A stretch of 39,733 nt of DNA from JAVBPP01 sp031549535 (lineage in GTDB: Bacteria; Bacillota; Clostridia; Oscillospirales; Acutalibacteraceae). This document shows, piece by piece, positions 1-8,683 of the stretch. Below the pieces are notes generated by a model. The model was not told the origin of the DNA. It saw nothing but the letters and a program-made list of their open reading frames with translations, and ran no database searches. The position numbers were made by a program, and so were the translations under genes. Each line of letters opens with the position of its first letter. Positions within the stretch are counted from its first letter, which is position 1. The stretch lies in assembly GCA_031549535.1 (NCBI GenBank), contig JAVBPP010000091.1, positions 1 through 39,733 on the forward strand, in the 5' to 3' direction.

Positions 1-131
1 TGTCGCTCCTCAGCGTTGCACTATCCTGCGTAATGGTAAAGCCCTTTTACTATAGCTGATATCCTTTGATTTTGGAAGAGCAAAAACCCATGTTGTCCTT
101 GACACGGGGTACACTTTATTCTAATGGAGAT
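1..131 (-). mobile_element. IS-like end, left copy of a 131-bp inverted repeat
   Basis: Bases 1-131 are an exact reverse complement of 39593-39723. Read on the minus strand, the repeat contains TGTACCCCGTGTCAAGGACA, which resembles the terminal inverted repeats of IS3/IS150-type elements. It then runs about 110 bases to a GAGGAG ribosome-binding-like site. The window begins at the first base of what would be the ATG of the element's first ORF. Only the upstream end is present, so no transposase is visible. The IS3-type assignment is from pattern resemblance only; the repeat itself is certain. Confidence 0.6.
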
Positions 132-152
132 TGGTATAATATTCTTCCGGCG

Positions 153-947
153 CTACAGCGGCAAGCGTTTTCTCCGAAATACCAGCAACGATGCCGCAAA
201 TAAAACAACAGCGATCGTTCCGAACAAAAGATTCTGCCAAGCCACCGAAACCCCGTTCACTAGCTCTATCGGGTCATATAGGCCATAAAGGGAGCATTCA
301 GTCAAAACTTTTGCATCCGGCGCGGCTCCGCCCAACATCTTCATCAGCAGAAACACAATGGGAATCCCCGCGCCAAAGCCGGTTGCCATCTTGCTTTCGT
401 TGAACAGGCAGGAGCAGAAAAAACAGATGGAAAAGGCGGCAAGGTTGAGCAATAAGGTCGTGAAATTCAGAGCCAAAAATTCCGGAATTTTCAGTTCCCC
501 CGCCAGCCTGCCATGGCACAAGGCAATCACAATGCCACACACTGCCGACATAAGCAGCACCAGGGAAACAATGCCGTAACACCATTGGGTCGCAATGATG
601 CTCACGCGGGATTTGGGTGTGGACAGCAGATATGCGAAAGAGCCGTTATCCACCATTTTCACCACAAGGCGGTTGGCTAGCAAAATGCAATAAACCAACG
701 GAAACGCAAAAAACAAAAAACCGTAAAGCCAGGAGGCAAGATAGGTCGTTAAACTGTTCACGCTCCCAAAGCCAAAGCTATGCATCACCTGGGGCGGGAA
801 CAAGTCCATCATGGCATTGATTTCCGTCATGTCCGCCGGGTCATACATCATAATCATAATTGATGCGTACATCAAAAGGACATATAAGAATATTACCCAT
901 AATACCCAGTTTCGCTTGCATGTGGACTTAAAAAGAACCAAGCTCAT
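153..947 (-). CDS. ABC-2 type transporter permease
   Basis: This 264-residue hydrophobic protein has about six membrane segments: one near residues 15-35, one near 70-95, and several between about 110 and 255. That is the usual build of an ABC-2 family export permease. Its ATG overlaps the TGA of the upstream ATPase gene (ATGA, 944-947), so the two are translationally coupled and should form one exporter. The C-terminus ends naturally in a basic tail just after the last helix, and the stop codon lies only 21 bp from the IS-like repeat. The substrate cannot be read from sequence; drug, peptide or lipid export are all possible. No terminator is visible after the stop. Confidence 0.85.
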   Translation of the reverse strand: MSLVLFKSTCKRNWVLWVIFLYVLLMYASIMIMMYDPADMTEINAMMDLFPPQVMHSFGFGSVNSLTTYLASWLYGFLFFAFPLVYCILLANRLVVKMVDNGSFAYLLSTPKSRVSIIATQWCYGIVSLVLLMSAVCGIVIALCHGRLAGELKIPEFLALNFTTLLLNLAAFSICFFCSCLFNESKMATGFGAGIPIVFLLMKMLGGAAPDAKVLTECSLYGLYDPIELVNGVSVAWQNLLFGTIAVVLFAASLLVFRRKRLPL

Positions 948-1837
948 TGTGCTTCCCCCTTTTGGCCATAAAACTGCATAAAGATATCCTCCAGCGACTG
1001 TGGTTTTGCATCAAAGCTTTGCAGGGTAAAGTCCGCACAGAGCTTGATGAAACTGTCAACCCGGTCCCCGCTCATGCTGACCTCCGCACCCCCGTGCGCC
1101 GGGAGCGTATAGTCAAAGCCCGCCTGCTCCAAGGCGGCCGCGAAGGCCTGTTCCTGCATCACAGAAACGAAAAATACCTTGCGCCGTGCATCCTTCAATG
1201 TTTTGATATCGGACTGTTCTATGATGCGCCCATCCTTGATAATCAAAACCCGGTCACAACTGCGCTCCACCTCTTCAAACATATGGCTGGACATGAGCAC
1301 TGTTTTGCCGCGTGCCTTCTCCTGCGCCACCAGTTCAATGAAACGCTGCTGCATCAACGGGTCGAGGCCGCTGGTCGGTTCATCCAGTATCAGCACCTGC
1401 GGGTCATGCAGAAAGGCCGCAACGATACCGAGCTTTTGTTTCATGCCCTTGGAATACTTCTTTATTTTTCCCTTTGGGTTTAGCTCAAAACGCTCCAGCA
1501 ATTCTTTTTGTCTGGCTGTATTGCGAATGCCGCGCATATCCTGCATGAAACGCAGGAACTCGTCGCCCTTCATGCTGTCAAAAAATGCGATTTCACCCGG
1601 AATATAGCCCAACTGTTTTTGAATCTCGGGCGCCTGCTTTACGCAGTCCAGCCCCGCAATTGTTGCACTGCCGCTGTTTGGCGCCATAAACCCGAGCAGG
1701 GCGCGTATGGTGGTTGTTTTGCCCGCGCCGTTCGGCCCCAAATAGCCCACGGACTCCCCTTGCCTCACTTGAAAATCCAACTCAAAAATTCCTTTACCGC
1801 TTGGATACTGCAGCGTCAGATCGCTGATTGCAATCAC
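944..1837 (-). CDS. ABC transporter ATP-binding protein
   Basis: This 297-residue nucleotide-binding subunit powers the adjacent permease. A Walker A motif (GPNGAGKTT) lies near residues 35-43. The signature is divergent (KYSKGMKQKLG, about 128-138). Walker B plus catalytic Glu is LILDEPTSGLDP (about 149-160), and the switch His is in MSSHMFEEVE. A C-terminal extension of about 80 residues follows the ATPase core, as in the CcmA/BcrA/YtrB group of exporter ATPases. Translation starts at GTG 1837, preceded at good spacing by an AGGGAGGGA ribosome binding site. It is the first gene of a two-gene operon, with a promoter and palindrome immediately upstream. No regulator gene is visible nearby. 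Confidence 0.93.
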   Translation of the reverse strand: MIAISDLTLQYPSGKGIFELDFQVRQGESVGYLGPNGAGKTTTIRALLGFMAPNSGSATIAGLDCVKQAPEIQKQLGYIPGEIAFFDSMKGDEFLRFMQDMRGIRNTARQKELLERFELNPKGKIKKYSKGMKQKLGIVAAFLHDPQVLILDEPTSGLDPLMQQRFIELVAQEKARGKTVLMSSHMFEEVERSCDRVLIIKDGRIIEQSDIKTLKDARRKVFFVSVMQEQAFAAALEQAGFDYTLPAHGGAEVSMSGDRVDSFIKLCADFTLQSFDAKPQSLEDIFMQFYGQKGEAQ

Positions 1838-1858
1838 AAGAATCCCTCCCTATCTTCT

Positions 1859-1897
1859 GCTATTTTTCAAAATAGCACTTCTGGCCTCTTTGGTCAA
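1859..1897 (-). promoter_or_regulatory. Promoter of the ABC operon with operator-like palindrome
   Basis: On the minus strand a -35 TTGACC (1892-1897) and a -10 TATTTT (1869-1874) are separated by 17 bp. A perfect 8-2-8 palindrome, GCTATTTT-TC-AAAATAGC on the plus strand (1859-1876), covers the -10 box. This placement suggests a repressor site; GntR/YtrA-type regulators commonly control such ABC exporters. That is inference, since no such gene is present here. Confidence 0.55.
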
Positions 1898-1955
1898 TAG
1901 GCTTTCTAATTTTTCCATACGGATCGCTGTTTAAATTTTGTTAAGGGGTAATTGT

Positions 1956-3029
1956 ATGACAGGACTGGAGCGCATGCAGCGCATTTTGCGGCATGAACCG
2001 ATTGACCGTATCGGCTTGTTTGAACACTTTTGGGGCGACACCCACGCGTTGTGGCAGCAGCAGGGTCATATCCGCCCGGGAGAAAATATGGCCGCTCATT
2101 TTGGTTTTGATATGGATACCTGCTGGGCGTTCAACCTGGTTGCGGACTTGGATTTTGAACGCAGGCTGGTTGGGGAGACCGCGCACACCGCCACTTACCT
2201 GGACGGAAACGGCGCTACGCTGCGCTGGAAAAAGGACAGTGACGGCACGCCGGAGCATGTGGATTTCACCGTAAAAGAGCGCAGCCGATGGGAAGCGCTA
2301 AAGCCCCTGCTCCAACCGGAGGAGCGCCGCATTAACTGGGAAGGTTACCGCACCGCCAAAGCCCGCTGCCGCGCGGCAGGGCGCTTTTTCTGTTGGAGCG
2401 GTGTAAATGTGTTTGAAAGCATGCACCCCGTCTGCGGTCACGAGTATATGCTCATGGGCATGGCACTTGACCCAGATTGGATTACGGATATGGCCGCCAC
2501 TTATGCGGATTTGACGATTCACTTGATGGAAATCCTCTTTGCGAAGGAGGGCAAGCCGGACGGTATTTGGTTTTATGAGGATATGGGGTATAAAGGCGCG
2601 CCCTTCCTCTCTCCGCAGATGTACCGAGAGCTGCTCTACCCTTCGCATAAAAAGACAATTGATTTTGCCCACAGCCTGGGTCTGCCTGTTATCATGCATT
2701 CCTGCGGCTTTATCGAACCGCTGCTGCCCGGCATGGTAGAGGCCGGCATCGACGCACTGCAGGCGATGGAAATCAAATCCGGCATTGACCCGCTGCGTAT
2801 TTACCGCCAATACGGTGAAAAAATAGCGCTGATGGGCGGCATCGACATCCGCGCACTCTGCAGCAACGATAAGGCTGTGATAGACCGGGAGCTGGTGAGC
2901 AAAATTCCCGCTTTGATGCAAAACAATGGCTATATCTTACACACTGACCACTCCATCCCCAAAAACGTCAGTTATGAGAGTTATTGTTACTTTATCGATA
3001 AAGGGCTTGCGCTCGGGGCATACTGTTAG
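1956..3029 (+). CDS. Uroporphyrinogen decarboxylase-family protein, methyltransferase-like
   Basis: This 357-residue protein has the URO-D TIM-barrel family pattern: the N-terminal ERMQRILRHEPIDRIG segment, a central DMGYKGAPFLSPQMYRELLYP region, and a C-terminal GGIDIRAL...H.DHSIP segment. Near residue 248 it carries HSCG. This His-x-Cys motif is a zinc-binding feature of the MtaA/CmuA corrinoid methyltransferase branch and is absent from true HemE. No heme genes are nearby, so a role in methyl transfer or cofactor and substrate turnover is more likely than heme synthesis. The ATG at 1956 has AAGGGG 7-8 bases upstream; the longer frame from a TTG at 1938 lacks a site. The substrate is unknown. 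Confidence 0.8.
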   Translation: MTGLERMQRILRHEPIDRIGLFEHFWGDTHALWQQQGHIRPGENMAAHFGFDMDTCWAFNLVADLDFERRLVGETAHTATYLDGNGATLRWKKDSDGTPEHVDFTVKERSRWEALKPLLQPEERRINWEGYRTAKARCRAAGRFFCWSGVNVFESMHPVCGHEYMLMGMALDPDWITDMAATYADLTIHLMEILFAKEGKPDGIWFYEDMGYKGAPFLSPQMYRELLYPSHKKTIDFAHSLGLPVIMHSCGFIEPLLPGMVEAGIDALQAMEIKSGIDPLRIYRQYGEKIALMGGIDIRALCSNDKAVIDRELVSKIPALMQNNGYILHTDHSIPKNVSYESYCYFIDKGLALGAYC

Positions 3030-3106
3030 CCCACCAACTAAAAATGTACAATCCTTTCACACTTTCGGACAGGTGCCATACCATGAAAGTAGAAAGGAGG
3101 GTTAGC

Positions 3107-3514
3107 ATGTCTGAATACCAAATGAATTATGACGATTTCAGCAACGACATGTTCCTGCAAAGTCTGGAGGCAATGTACCCGGATATCTATTATGACGTTT
3201 ATCCCTTAGTGGAAGACCTGGTAAGCGAAATGATGGAGCGTTCCGGCGGCAACGCGGTTGTGACGGACGAGATTCTGCAGGGCATGATTCAAAACGTTTT
3301 GGCCGACAGCGGCATGGATTCCACCGCGGCGCAGGAGGAGGCAATCCCTGTCCAGCGCGGATTCGGCCGGGGACACTATGGACATAGGCGCTACGACCGT
3401 AATTCGCTACAGGACATTATCCGCATTCTACTGCTGCGGGAATTGTTTGACAAAAACTGCCGCGGCCGCAATTGTCACCGCCCTTATGGGCAATATCCCT
3501 ATCTGTATGACTGA
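3107..3514 (+). CDS. Conserved-looking small hypothetical protein
   Basis: I do not recognise this 135-residue protein. The start is set by a very strong AAAGGAGG site (about 3093-3100) ahead of ATG 3107, rather than the upstream in-frame ATGs. The first 80 residues are acidic and helical (SLEAMYPDIYYDVYPLVEDLVSEMMER). A Gly/Arg/His/Tyr-rich linker (RGFGRGHYGHRRYDRN) follows, then a short helix (LQDIIRILLLRELFD) and a tail rich in Cys, Arg and Tyr. There is no signal peptide or clear membrane segment. It sits between the URO-D-like gene and the pheS leader and may be read with the former. The function is unknown; the tail could bind metal or a surface, but that is a guess. Confidence 0.7.
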   Translation: MSEYQMNYDDFSNDMFLQSLEAMYPDIYYDVYPLVEDLVSEMMERSGGNAVVTDEILQGMIQNVLADSGMDSTAAQEEAIPVQRGFGRGHYGHRRYDRNSLQDIIRILLLRELFDKNCRGRNCHRPYGQYPYLYD

Positions 3515-3568
3515 TTTTCGGTCTAACCAGAGCATTCTAAAAATTGGGAAACGCAAGATATTTTCCGC

Positions 3569-3596
3569 TTGCATTTTTTCAAAAAACGAGTATACT
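3569..3596 (+). promoter_or_regulatory. Promoter of the pheST T-box leader
   Basis: TTGCAT (3569-3574) and TATACT (3591-3596) are 16 bp apart. Transcription would start near 3603, just before the first conserved T-box stem. Using the overlapping TACTAT as -10 gives an 18-bp spacer. Confidence 0.6.
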
Positions 3597-3602
3597 ATAT
3601 TA

Positions 3603-3886
3603 CACTGAGTAAACAACGCAATGATGGAGAGAGTAAGCAGCTCACACGCGCACGCTGCAGAGAGGTTTCGCCCCGGCTGAAAGCGGAACCATGGTGTGCA
3701 GGGTTGCCGAAGTTCACTCCGGAGCGGTGCGGCTGAAGCTTTTGTGGTAGGCTGCAACGGTTTGCCGCCGTTATGGGGCAGAGCGTGCCATCGAGCACGT
3801 GAAGGTGCGCGGCCTTTGGTTGCGAATGCAGGGTGGTACCGCGGAATTTTTTCCGTCCCTCTTTTATTAGAGGGGCGGATTTTTTA
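3603..3886 (+). promoter_or_regulatory. T-box riboswitch (tRNA-Phe sensing) of pheST
   Basis: This is a tRNA-binding leader that makes pheST transcription depend on uncharged tRNA-Phe. The universal T-box sequence AGGGTGGTACCGCGG is at 3830-3844. It is followed by a terminator hairpin (CCGTCCCT...AGGGGCGG, about 3853-3878) and a T run at 3880-3885, the standard arrangement for competing antiterminator and terminator. In Stem I the stretch GAAGTTCACTCCGGAGC puts a TTC codon at 3713-3715 in the specifier position, which matches Phe and the downstream genes. The specifier was chosen by pattern, not by folding. The leader fills the gap between 3515 and 3905. Confidence 0.92.
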
Positions 3887-3905
3887 TTCGGAAAGGACGG
3901 AGCAT

Positions 3906-4925
3906 ATGAAAGACCAATTGCATGCCATAGCCGAAGAGGCGAAATTGGCACTCGAAACAGTGCGCAGCCGCGCGGAACTGGAAGAAAAGCGCATCCGCTA
4001 CCTGGGCAAAAAGGGCGAGCTGACTGCGATTTTAAAGCAGATGGGCAAGCTTTCCGCCGAGGAGCGCCCTGTGATGGGACAAATCGCAAATGAGGTACGC
4101 ACTAAAATCGAGGAGCTGATTGCTCGGGCGGATGAGCAAATCCGCGCGGACGAGTTAACGCAAACGCTGGCGCAGGAGACGCTGGACGTCACCATTCCCG
4201 GCAAAAAGAGAAAAATCGGGCACCGGCATCCGTTGACCCTGGTGCAAAACGAAGTGCTGGAAATCTTTTTGGGCATGGGCTTTTCTGTTGCGACGGGGCC
4301 GGAGGTGGAATGGGATTATTACAACTTTGAGGCACTGAACATCCCGGCGGATCACCCCGCGCGCGATACGCAGGACACCTTTTATATCACAGAAAACATG
4401 CTGCTGCGCACCCAGACCTCCAGCGTACAAATCCGTGTGATGGAGCGGGAGAAGCCGCCTATCCGCATCATTGCCCCCGGCCGGGTTTATCGCTCGGACG
4501 CGGTGGACGCGACACACTCCCCCCTGTTCCATCAAATTGAGGGACTGGTTGTGGATAAGGGCATTACCATGGGCAACCTAAAAAGCTGCCTGGAAACCTT
4601 TGCCAAGCGCCTATACGGCGAGGACACCAAAATTCGCCTGCGCCCGCACCACTTCCCGTTTACGGAACCTTCCTGTGAGGTGGACGTTTCCTGCTTCCGC
4701 TGCGGCGGCGCGGGCTGCCCCATGTGCAAGGGGGAGGGTTGGATTGAAATCCTCGGCGCGGGCATGGTGCATCCGCACGTACTCTCGCGCTGTAACATCG
4801 ACCCGGAGGAATATTCCGGTTTTGCTTTTGGCGTTGGCCTGGAGCGCCTGACCATGTTCCGCTATAAAATTGATGATATGCGCCTGCTGTTTGAAAACGA
4901 CCTGCGTTTTCTGGAACAGTTTTAA
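3906..4925 (+). CDS. pheS: Phenylalanyl-tRNA synthetase alpha subunit
   Basis: PheS is the catalytic alpha chain of the alpha2-beta2 enzyme that charges tRNA-Phe. At 339 residues it has the normal bacterial length. The N-terminal coiled-coil arm (residues 1-85) is followed by a class II core. FHQIEGLVVD is the motif 2 region, LRPHHFPFTEPS(C)EVDV lies near residue 255, and the motif 3 stretch GFAFGVGLERLTM is near 310. A CFRCGGAGCPMCKGEGW segment carries four closely spaced Cys residues, seen in some PheS proteins. ATG 3906 is preceded by AAAGGACGGAG; the reading frame upstream of it is only the T-box leader. It is followed 20 bp later by pheT. Confidence 0.97.
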   Translation: MKDQLHAIAEEAKLALETVRSRAELEEKRIRYLGKKGELTAILKQMGKLSAEERPVMGQIANEVRTKIEELIARADEQIRADELTQTLAQETLDVTIPGKKRKIGHRHPLTLVQNEVLEIFLGMGFSVATGPEVEWDYYNFEALNIPADHPARDTQDTFYITENMLLRTQTSSVQIRVMEREKPPIRIIAPGRVYRSDAVDATHSPLFHQIEGLVVDKGITMGNLKSCLETFAKRLYGEDTKIRLRPHHFPFTEPSCEVDVSCFRCGGAGCPMCKGEGWIEILGAGMVHPHVLSRCNIDPEEYSGFAFGVGLERLTMFRYKIDDMRLLFENDLRFLEQF

Positions 4926-4945
4926 CGGGCAGAAGGGAGAACAAC

Positions 4946-7327
4946 ATGAATCTTTCAAAAAAATGGCTGCAAGATTATTGTAAGGTTACCGTTTCGGATA
5001 AAGAGTTTGCCGACGCCATGACCATGAGCGGCTCCAAGGTGGAGGGCTTTTCCTCTGAGGGCGCGGAGCTGCGCAACATTGTGGTGGGCAAGGCGCTTGC
5101 TTTGGAAAAGCACGCAAATTCCGACCATCTTTGGGTCTGCCAAATTGATATCGGGAAAGAAAAGCCGCTGCAAATTGTCACCGGCGCACAAAATGTAACT
5201 GTAGGTTCCTTTGTCCCCGTCGCACTGGACGGTTCCGTCGTTGCAGGCGGCAAGCAAATCCACAGCGGCGAATTGCGCGGCGTAATGAGCGAGGGTATGC
5301 TCTGTTCCCTGAGCGAGCTGGGGCTGACAGGTCACGACTTTCCCTTGGCCGCGCAGGACGGCATCTTTTTGCTGGGCGAAGATTGCGATTGCACGCTCGG
5401 CCTTGACATTCATCAGGCAATCGGCCTGGATGATGTGGTTACGGAATTTGAAATCACACCCAACCGCCCGGACTGCCTTTCTGTTTTGGGACTTGCGCGG
5501 GAGGCCGCCGCAACATTTGATTTGGATTACAAAAAACCCGCCGTCTCCGACCGCCCGGTCGGCGGCGAGATTGACAGCCTGCTGCGGGTTTGTATCGCAC
5601 AGACGGAAAACTGTTTCCGTTACGCCGGGGCAGTCGTAAAGAATGTCCGCATCGCCCCCTCCCCCCGCTGGCTGCGGGAGCGGCTGCGCGCAAGCGGTGT
5701 GCGCCCCATCAACAATATTGTGGATATCACCAACTTTGTCATGCTGGAATACGGCCAGCCCATGCATGCGTTTGATTTGCGCTATCTGGACGGCGGGCAG
5801 GTTATTGTCCGTGACGCAAAACAGGGCGAGAGCATTACAACCCTGGACGGCGTCACGCGCCCGCTCACCCCCGATATGCTGGTGATTGCGGACGCAAACA
5901 AACCCGTGGCCGTTGCGGGCATTATGGGCGGCGAATACAGCGGTATCATGGACGACACGCAAACCATTGTGTTTGAATCCGCCTGCTTTAGGGGCGCAAA
6001 TGTGCGCGTAACCGCCAAAAAGCTGGGCATGCGTACAGAGTCCTCCGCACGTTTTGAAAAGGGGCTTGACCCCCAGGGCTGCGCCGTTTGCCTAAACCGC
6101 GCGCTGGATTTGGTGGAGCAGCTCGGCGCGGGCGAGGTTGTCCCCGGCATTGTGGATTGCAACCCAAGCCCCTATACACCGCGCACGCTCCAGTTTGACC
6201 CGGACTACGTCAACCGTTTTATCGGCATCTCTGTTTCGGCGCAAGAACAAAAGCGCATTTTGGAGAAGTTGGCATTTACCGTTGAACAGGACCGCATCAT
6301 CGTGCCCTCCTTCCGCAACGATGTGGAGCACGCGGCGGATATTGCGGAGGAGGTTGCGCGGTTCTATGGCTTTGAAAAAATTGAAAACAAGCCGCTTGCC
6401 GGTGTTGCAGACGCCCGCGTAAGCCAACAGGAGCTATTGGAGCGCACGGTCAGCGAAGCGTTGCTTGCCGCAGGGCTTTCTGAAATTGCGACCTACTCCT
6501 TTGTCAGCCCCAAGGTTTATAACAAAATTGCCCTGCCGCAGGGGCATGCGCTGCGCGAGAGCATTACCCTGCAAAATCCGCTGGGCGAGGACACCAGCGT
6601 CATGCGCACCACCGCACTGCCCTCCATGCTGGAGGTGCTTTCCCGCAATTATAACTACCGCAACAAAGAAGCGGCGCTGTATGAAATCGCTACCGTATAC
6701 AGTCCCACAGGGGCGGACTCTTTACCCCGTGAGACGCAAGCAATCATGCTGGGCATGTATGGCGAGGATTGTGACTTTTACGCGATGAAGGGCGTGATTG
6801 AAGCGTTGTTGCGCAAAGTGAAGCTGGTGAAATACAGCTTTGAGGCACTGCAAAACAACCAAGCCTTCCATCCCGGGCGCTGTGCACGGATTCTGGCGGA
6901 CGGCAAAGAAATCGGGCTGTTCGGCGAAATTCACCCCATTGTTGCCGAAAACTATGAATTCGGTGTTAAGGTCTATGCCGCATCCCTTGCGCTGGACGCG
7001 CTGATGGATAGCTTCGCCTGCGACGCAGTCTACGCCCCCCTGCCGAAATTCCCGGCCATGACGCGAGATTTGGCATTTGTCTGCAAAAAGGAGCTGACTG
7101 TGCACAGCCTGCAAACCGTAATTGCGGACTCTGTGGGCGCTATCCTGGAACAAATAGAGCTGTTTGACATCTATGAGGGCGCACAAATTCCGGCGGGCAT
7201 GAAGAGCATTGCGTTCAGCCTGCGCCTGCGCTCCAAAGAGCGTACGCTGACAGATGAGGAAACCGACAATGCCATCGGCCGCGCACTGGAAGCCCTGCGC
7301 GCGATGGGGATTGAGCTGCGTGGGTAG
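4946..7327 (+). CDS. pheT: Phenylalanyl-tRNA synthetase beta subunit
   Basis: This is the 793-residue beta chain of PheRS, full length for bacteria. The order is: N-terminal tRNA-binding EMAP-like domain (about 40-150), the B3/B4 editing domain containing NPNRPDCLSV- and GVRPINNIVDITNF-type sequences (about 165-385), the B5 domain (about 400-470), a class II-like fold (about 480-680; the FLGEDTSVMRTT-type stretch is clear) and a C-terminal ferredoxin-like anticodon-binding domain (from about 700, KFPAMTRDLAFV). The ribosome binding site is AAGGGAG ahead of ATG 4946. It is co-transcribed with pheS and so controlled by the same T-box. Confidence 0.97.
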   Translation: MNLSKKWLQDYCKVTVSDKEFADAMTMSGSKVEGFSSEGAELRNIVVGKALALEKHANSDHLWVCQIDIGKEKPLQIVTGAQNVTVGSFVPVALDGSVVAGGKQIHSGELRGVMSEGMLCSLSELGLTGHDFPLAAQDGIFLLGEDCDCTLGLDIHQAIGLDDVVTEFEITPNRPDCLSVLGLAREAAATFDLDYKKPAVSDRPVGGEIDSLLRVCIAQTENCFRYAGAVVKNVRIAPSPRWLRERLRASGVRPINNIVDITNFVMLEYGQPMHAFDLRYLDGGQVIVRDAKQGESITTLDGVTRPLTPDMLVIADANKPVAVAGIMGGEYSGIMDDTQTIVFESACFRGANVRVTAKKLGMRTESSARFEKGLDPQGCAVCLNRALDLVEQLGAGEVVPGIVDCNPSPYTPRTLQFDPDYVNRFIGISVSAQEQKRILEKLAFTVEQDRIIVPSFRNDVEHAADIAEEVARFYGFEKIENKPLAGVADARVSQQELLERTVSEALLAAGLSEIATYSFVSPKVYNKIALPQGHALRESITLQNPLGEDTSVMRTTALPSMLEVLSRNYNYRNKEAALYEIATVYSPTGADSLPRETQAIMLGMYGEDCDFYAMKGVIEALLRKVKLVKYSFEALQNNQAFHPGRCARILADGKEIGLFGEIHPIVAENYEFGVKVYAASLALDALMDSFACDAVYAPLPKFPAMTRDLAFVCKKELTVHSLQTVIADSVGAILEQIELFDIYEGAQIPAGMKSIAFSLRLRSKERTLTDEETDNAIGRALEALRAMGIELRG

Positions 7328-7347
7328 CCGAAAAAGGTGGTCTTTTT

Positions 7348-8649
7348 ATGACAGACATGCTTGCACCATATATTTCTGAATCCGTCAAAACGCCCTTTAG
7401 AAAAATCCGAAAATACCGCGCCACCCTCCCGCGCAAGCAGGCTTTGCTCGATTTTGGGCAGCTGCGCTATATTATGGACAACAGATACTCGGGCAAAGAA
7501 TATTGGGAACGGCAAGGAATCTCATTTGCTGATTGTTATGAGCAGGTAAGAGCCTTTATTATGGCCCGCGATGAACTGTATATAAGCGATTTTTGCAGAG
7601 CCATCCATACTGCGTTTCACGTTGGGATTGTTGACAATCACCTGGCCTTTGCTTCCCCGATGACCGGTAGACTTCACTTCTCAAAAAAATACGCAGCTTA
7701 TTTTGCAGATATTCTGGTTGAAAAAGTTGGCGAGACATTTCGAATTGCCTCAAGCTGTGAGCAGCAGGTGAAAGCAGGCAGTAGAATGGATGATGAGAAC
7801 TGTTTGTTTCCGACACTGTCTCCACCCGGAAAGCAATATTTTTTAGTAGGCTGCCGCTCATGGAGTCAGCTTGACACCATGCAACTGCATGTTAATGATG
7901 CCATCGTAACTGTTGCTGTTCATCGATGCAGGGCTTCTGTAAATCAAAAAAACAACGATATCTGCTTGAGCGAGGACTCGAAAAGCGGCATCGACATTGT
8001 TCAGTCAAACTGCTGCGATTTTATTCTTCCGCTCACTAAAAAAACTGATATTGTTGGTATCGGAAAAAAACACTCTGCTGATCAAATACTCATATGGGAT
8101 AACCTTTCCAATGAAGGCGGGTACTCCAGGATTCCCCGCGACTTTCTGCAGGGGCTGAACAATTATGTGTGCTGTGAGGAATATAGCGCAAAACTTACTT
8201 CGCCCTTAACGAAAAAAAGACCTTGTAAACGGAAATGGGAAGTATTTGATTCCGAAATTTACAAGCCCGAAAACGGAAGTTTTCAAGGAACATTATACTT
8301 TCTAATGAACAGCGACACCGCCTCCTCCGGCGAAACTTCTGTACTATATGCAAAAAGCTTAAGACATGCAGTTTTTATCGGCGAAAATTCAATGGGTTGT
8401 AATACATTCGGCAACGTTGCAAGCTATCAGCTGAAACACTCCGGTATTGTTCTGCGCGTACCAAATATTATTAATTTGTGCAGAAATCCGGATGACTGCG
8501 TTGAGGGAAAGGGTTTTACGCCTGACTATTGGGTTGATCATACGGATGTGCAAGCAGAGGTCATCCGCTGGTTGCAAAACCCTGGGACATATGTGCCCAA
8601 GCTCGGCAATGGATCAGTACTACCAATCTTCCAAGATAACGGAGATTGA
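7348..8649 (+). CDS. S41-family peptidase-like protein (tail-specific protease fold)
   Basis: The C-terminal third of this 433-residue protein matches the S41 (C-terminal processing/IRBP-like) core: ILIWDNLSNEGGY (about residues 248-260), LMNSDTASSGET with the presumed nucleophile Ser (about 325-336), IGENSMGCNTFGN (about 347-359) and GKGFTPDYWV near 395. In CtpA-type enzymes the segment after GE.T.G supplies a catalytic Lys; here the equivalent stretch is GCNTFG with no Lys. The protein therefore uses another base (tricorn/IRBP-like) or may be inactive. There is no signal peptide or PDZ domain that I can see. It is Cys rich and its codons are more AT rich than its neighbours, suggesting it was acquired. 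The ribosome binding site is AAAGGTGG. Confidence 0.72.
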   Translation: MTDMLAPYISESVKTPFRKIRKYRATLPRKQALLDFGQLRYIMDNRYSGKEYWERQGISFADCYEQVRAFIMARDELYISDFCRAIHTAFHVGIVDNHLAFASPMTGRLHFSKKYAAYFADILVEKVGETFRIASSCEQQVKAGSRMDDENCLFPTLSPPGKQYFLVGCRSWSQLDTMQLHVNDAIVTVAVHRCRASVNQKNNDICLSEDSKSGIDIVQSNCCDFILPLTKKTDIVGIGKKHSADQILIWDNLSNEGGYSRIPRDFLQGLNNYVCCEEYSAKLTSPLTKKRPCKRKWEVFDSEIYKPENGSFQGTLYFLMNSDTASSGETSVLYAKSLRHAVFIGENSMGCNTFGNVASYQLKHSGIVLRVPNIINLCRNPDDCVEGKGFTPDYWVDHTDVQAEVIRWLQNPGTYVPKLGNGSVLPIFQDNGD

Positions 8650-8654
8650 TATAA

Positions 8655-8683
8655 TTGCTAATTCCGACAAATTGTGTTATACT
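8655..8683 (+). promoter_or_regulatory. Promoter of the DUF1858-trmK-nif3-rqcH operon
   Basis: TTGCTA (8655-8660) and TATACT (8678-8683) are spaced 17 bp apart. The predicted RNA start, near 8690, falls inside the 5' side of the long palindrome described next. Confidence 0.6.

Noticed and set aside
3696..3905. N-terminal extension of pheS reading through the leader
   Set aside because: The segment is the T-box riboswitch and terminator; the true start is ATG 3906 with its own ribosome binding site.
4955..5962. 335-residue open frame antisense to pheT
   Set aside because: It is a shadow of pheT, which has full family motifs; there are no signals on the minus strand.
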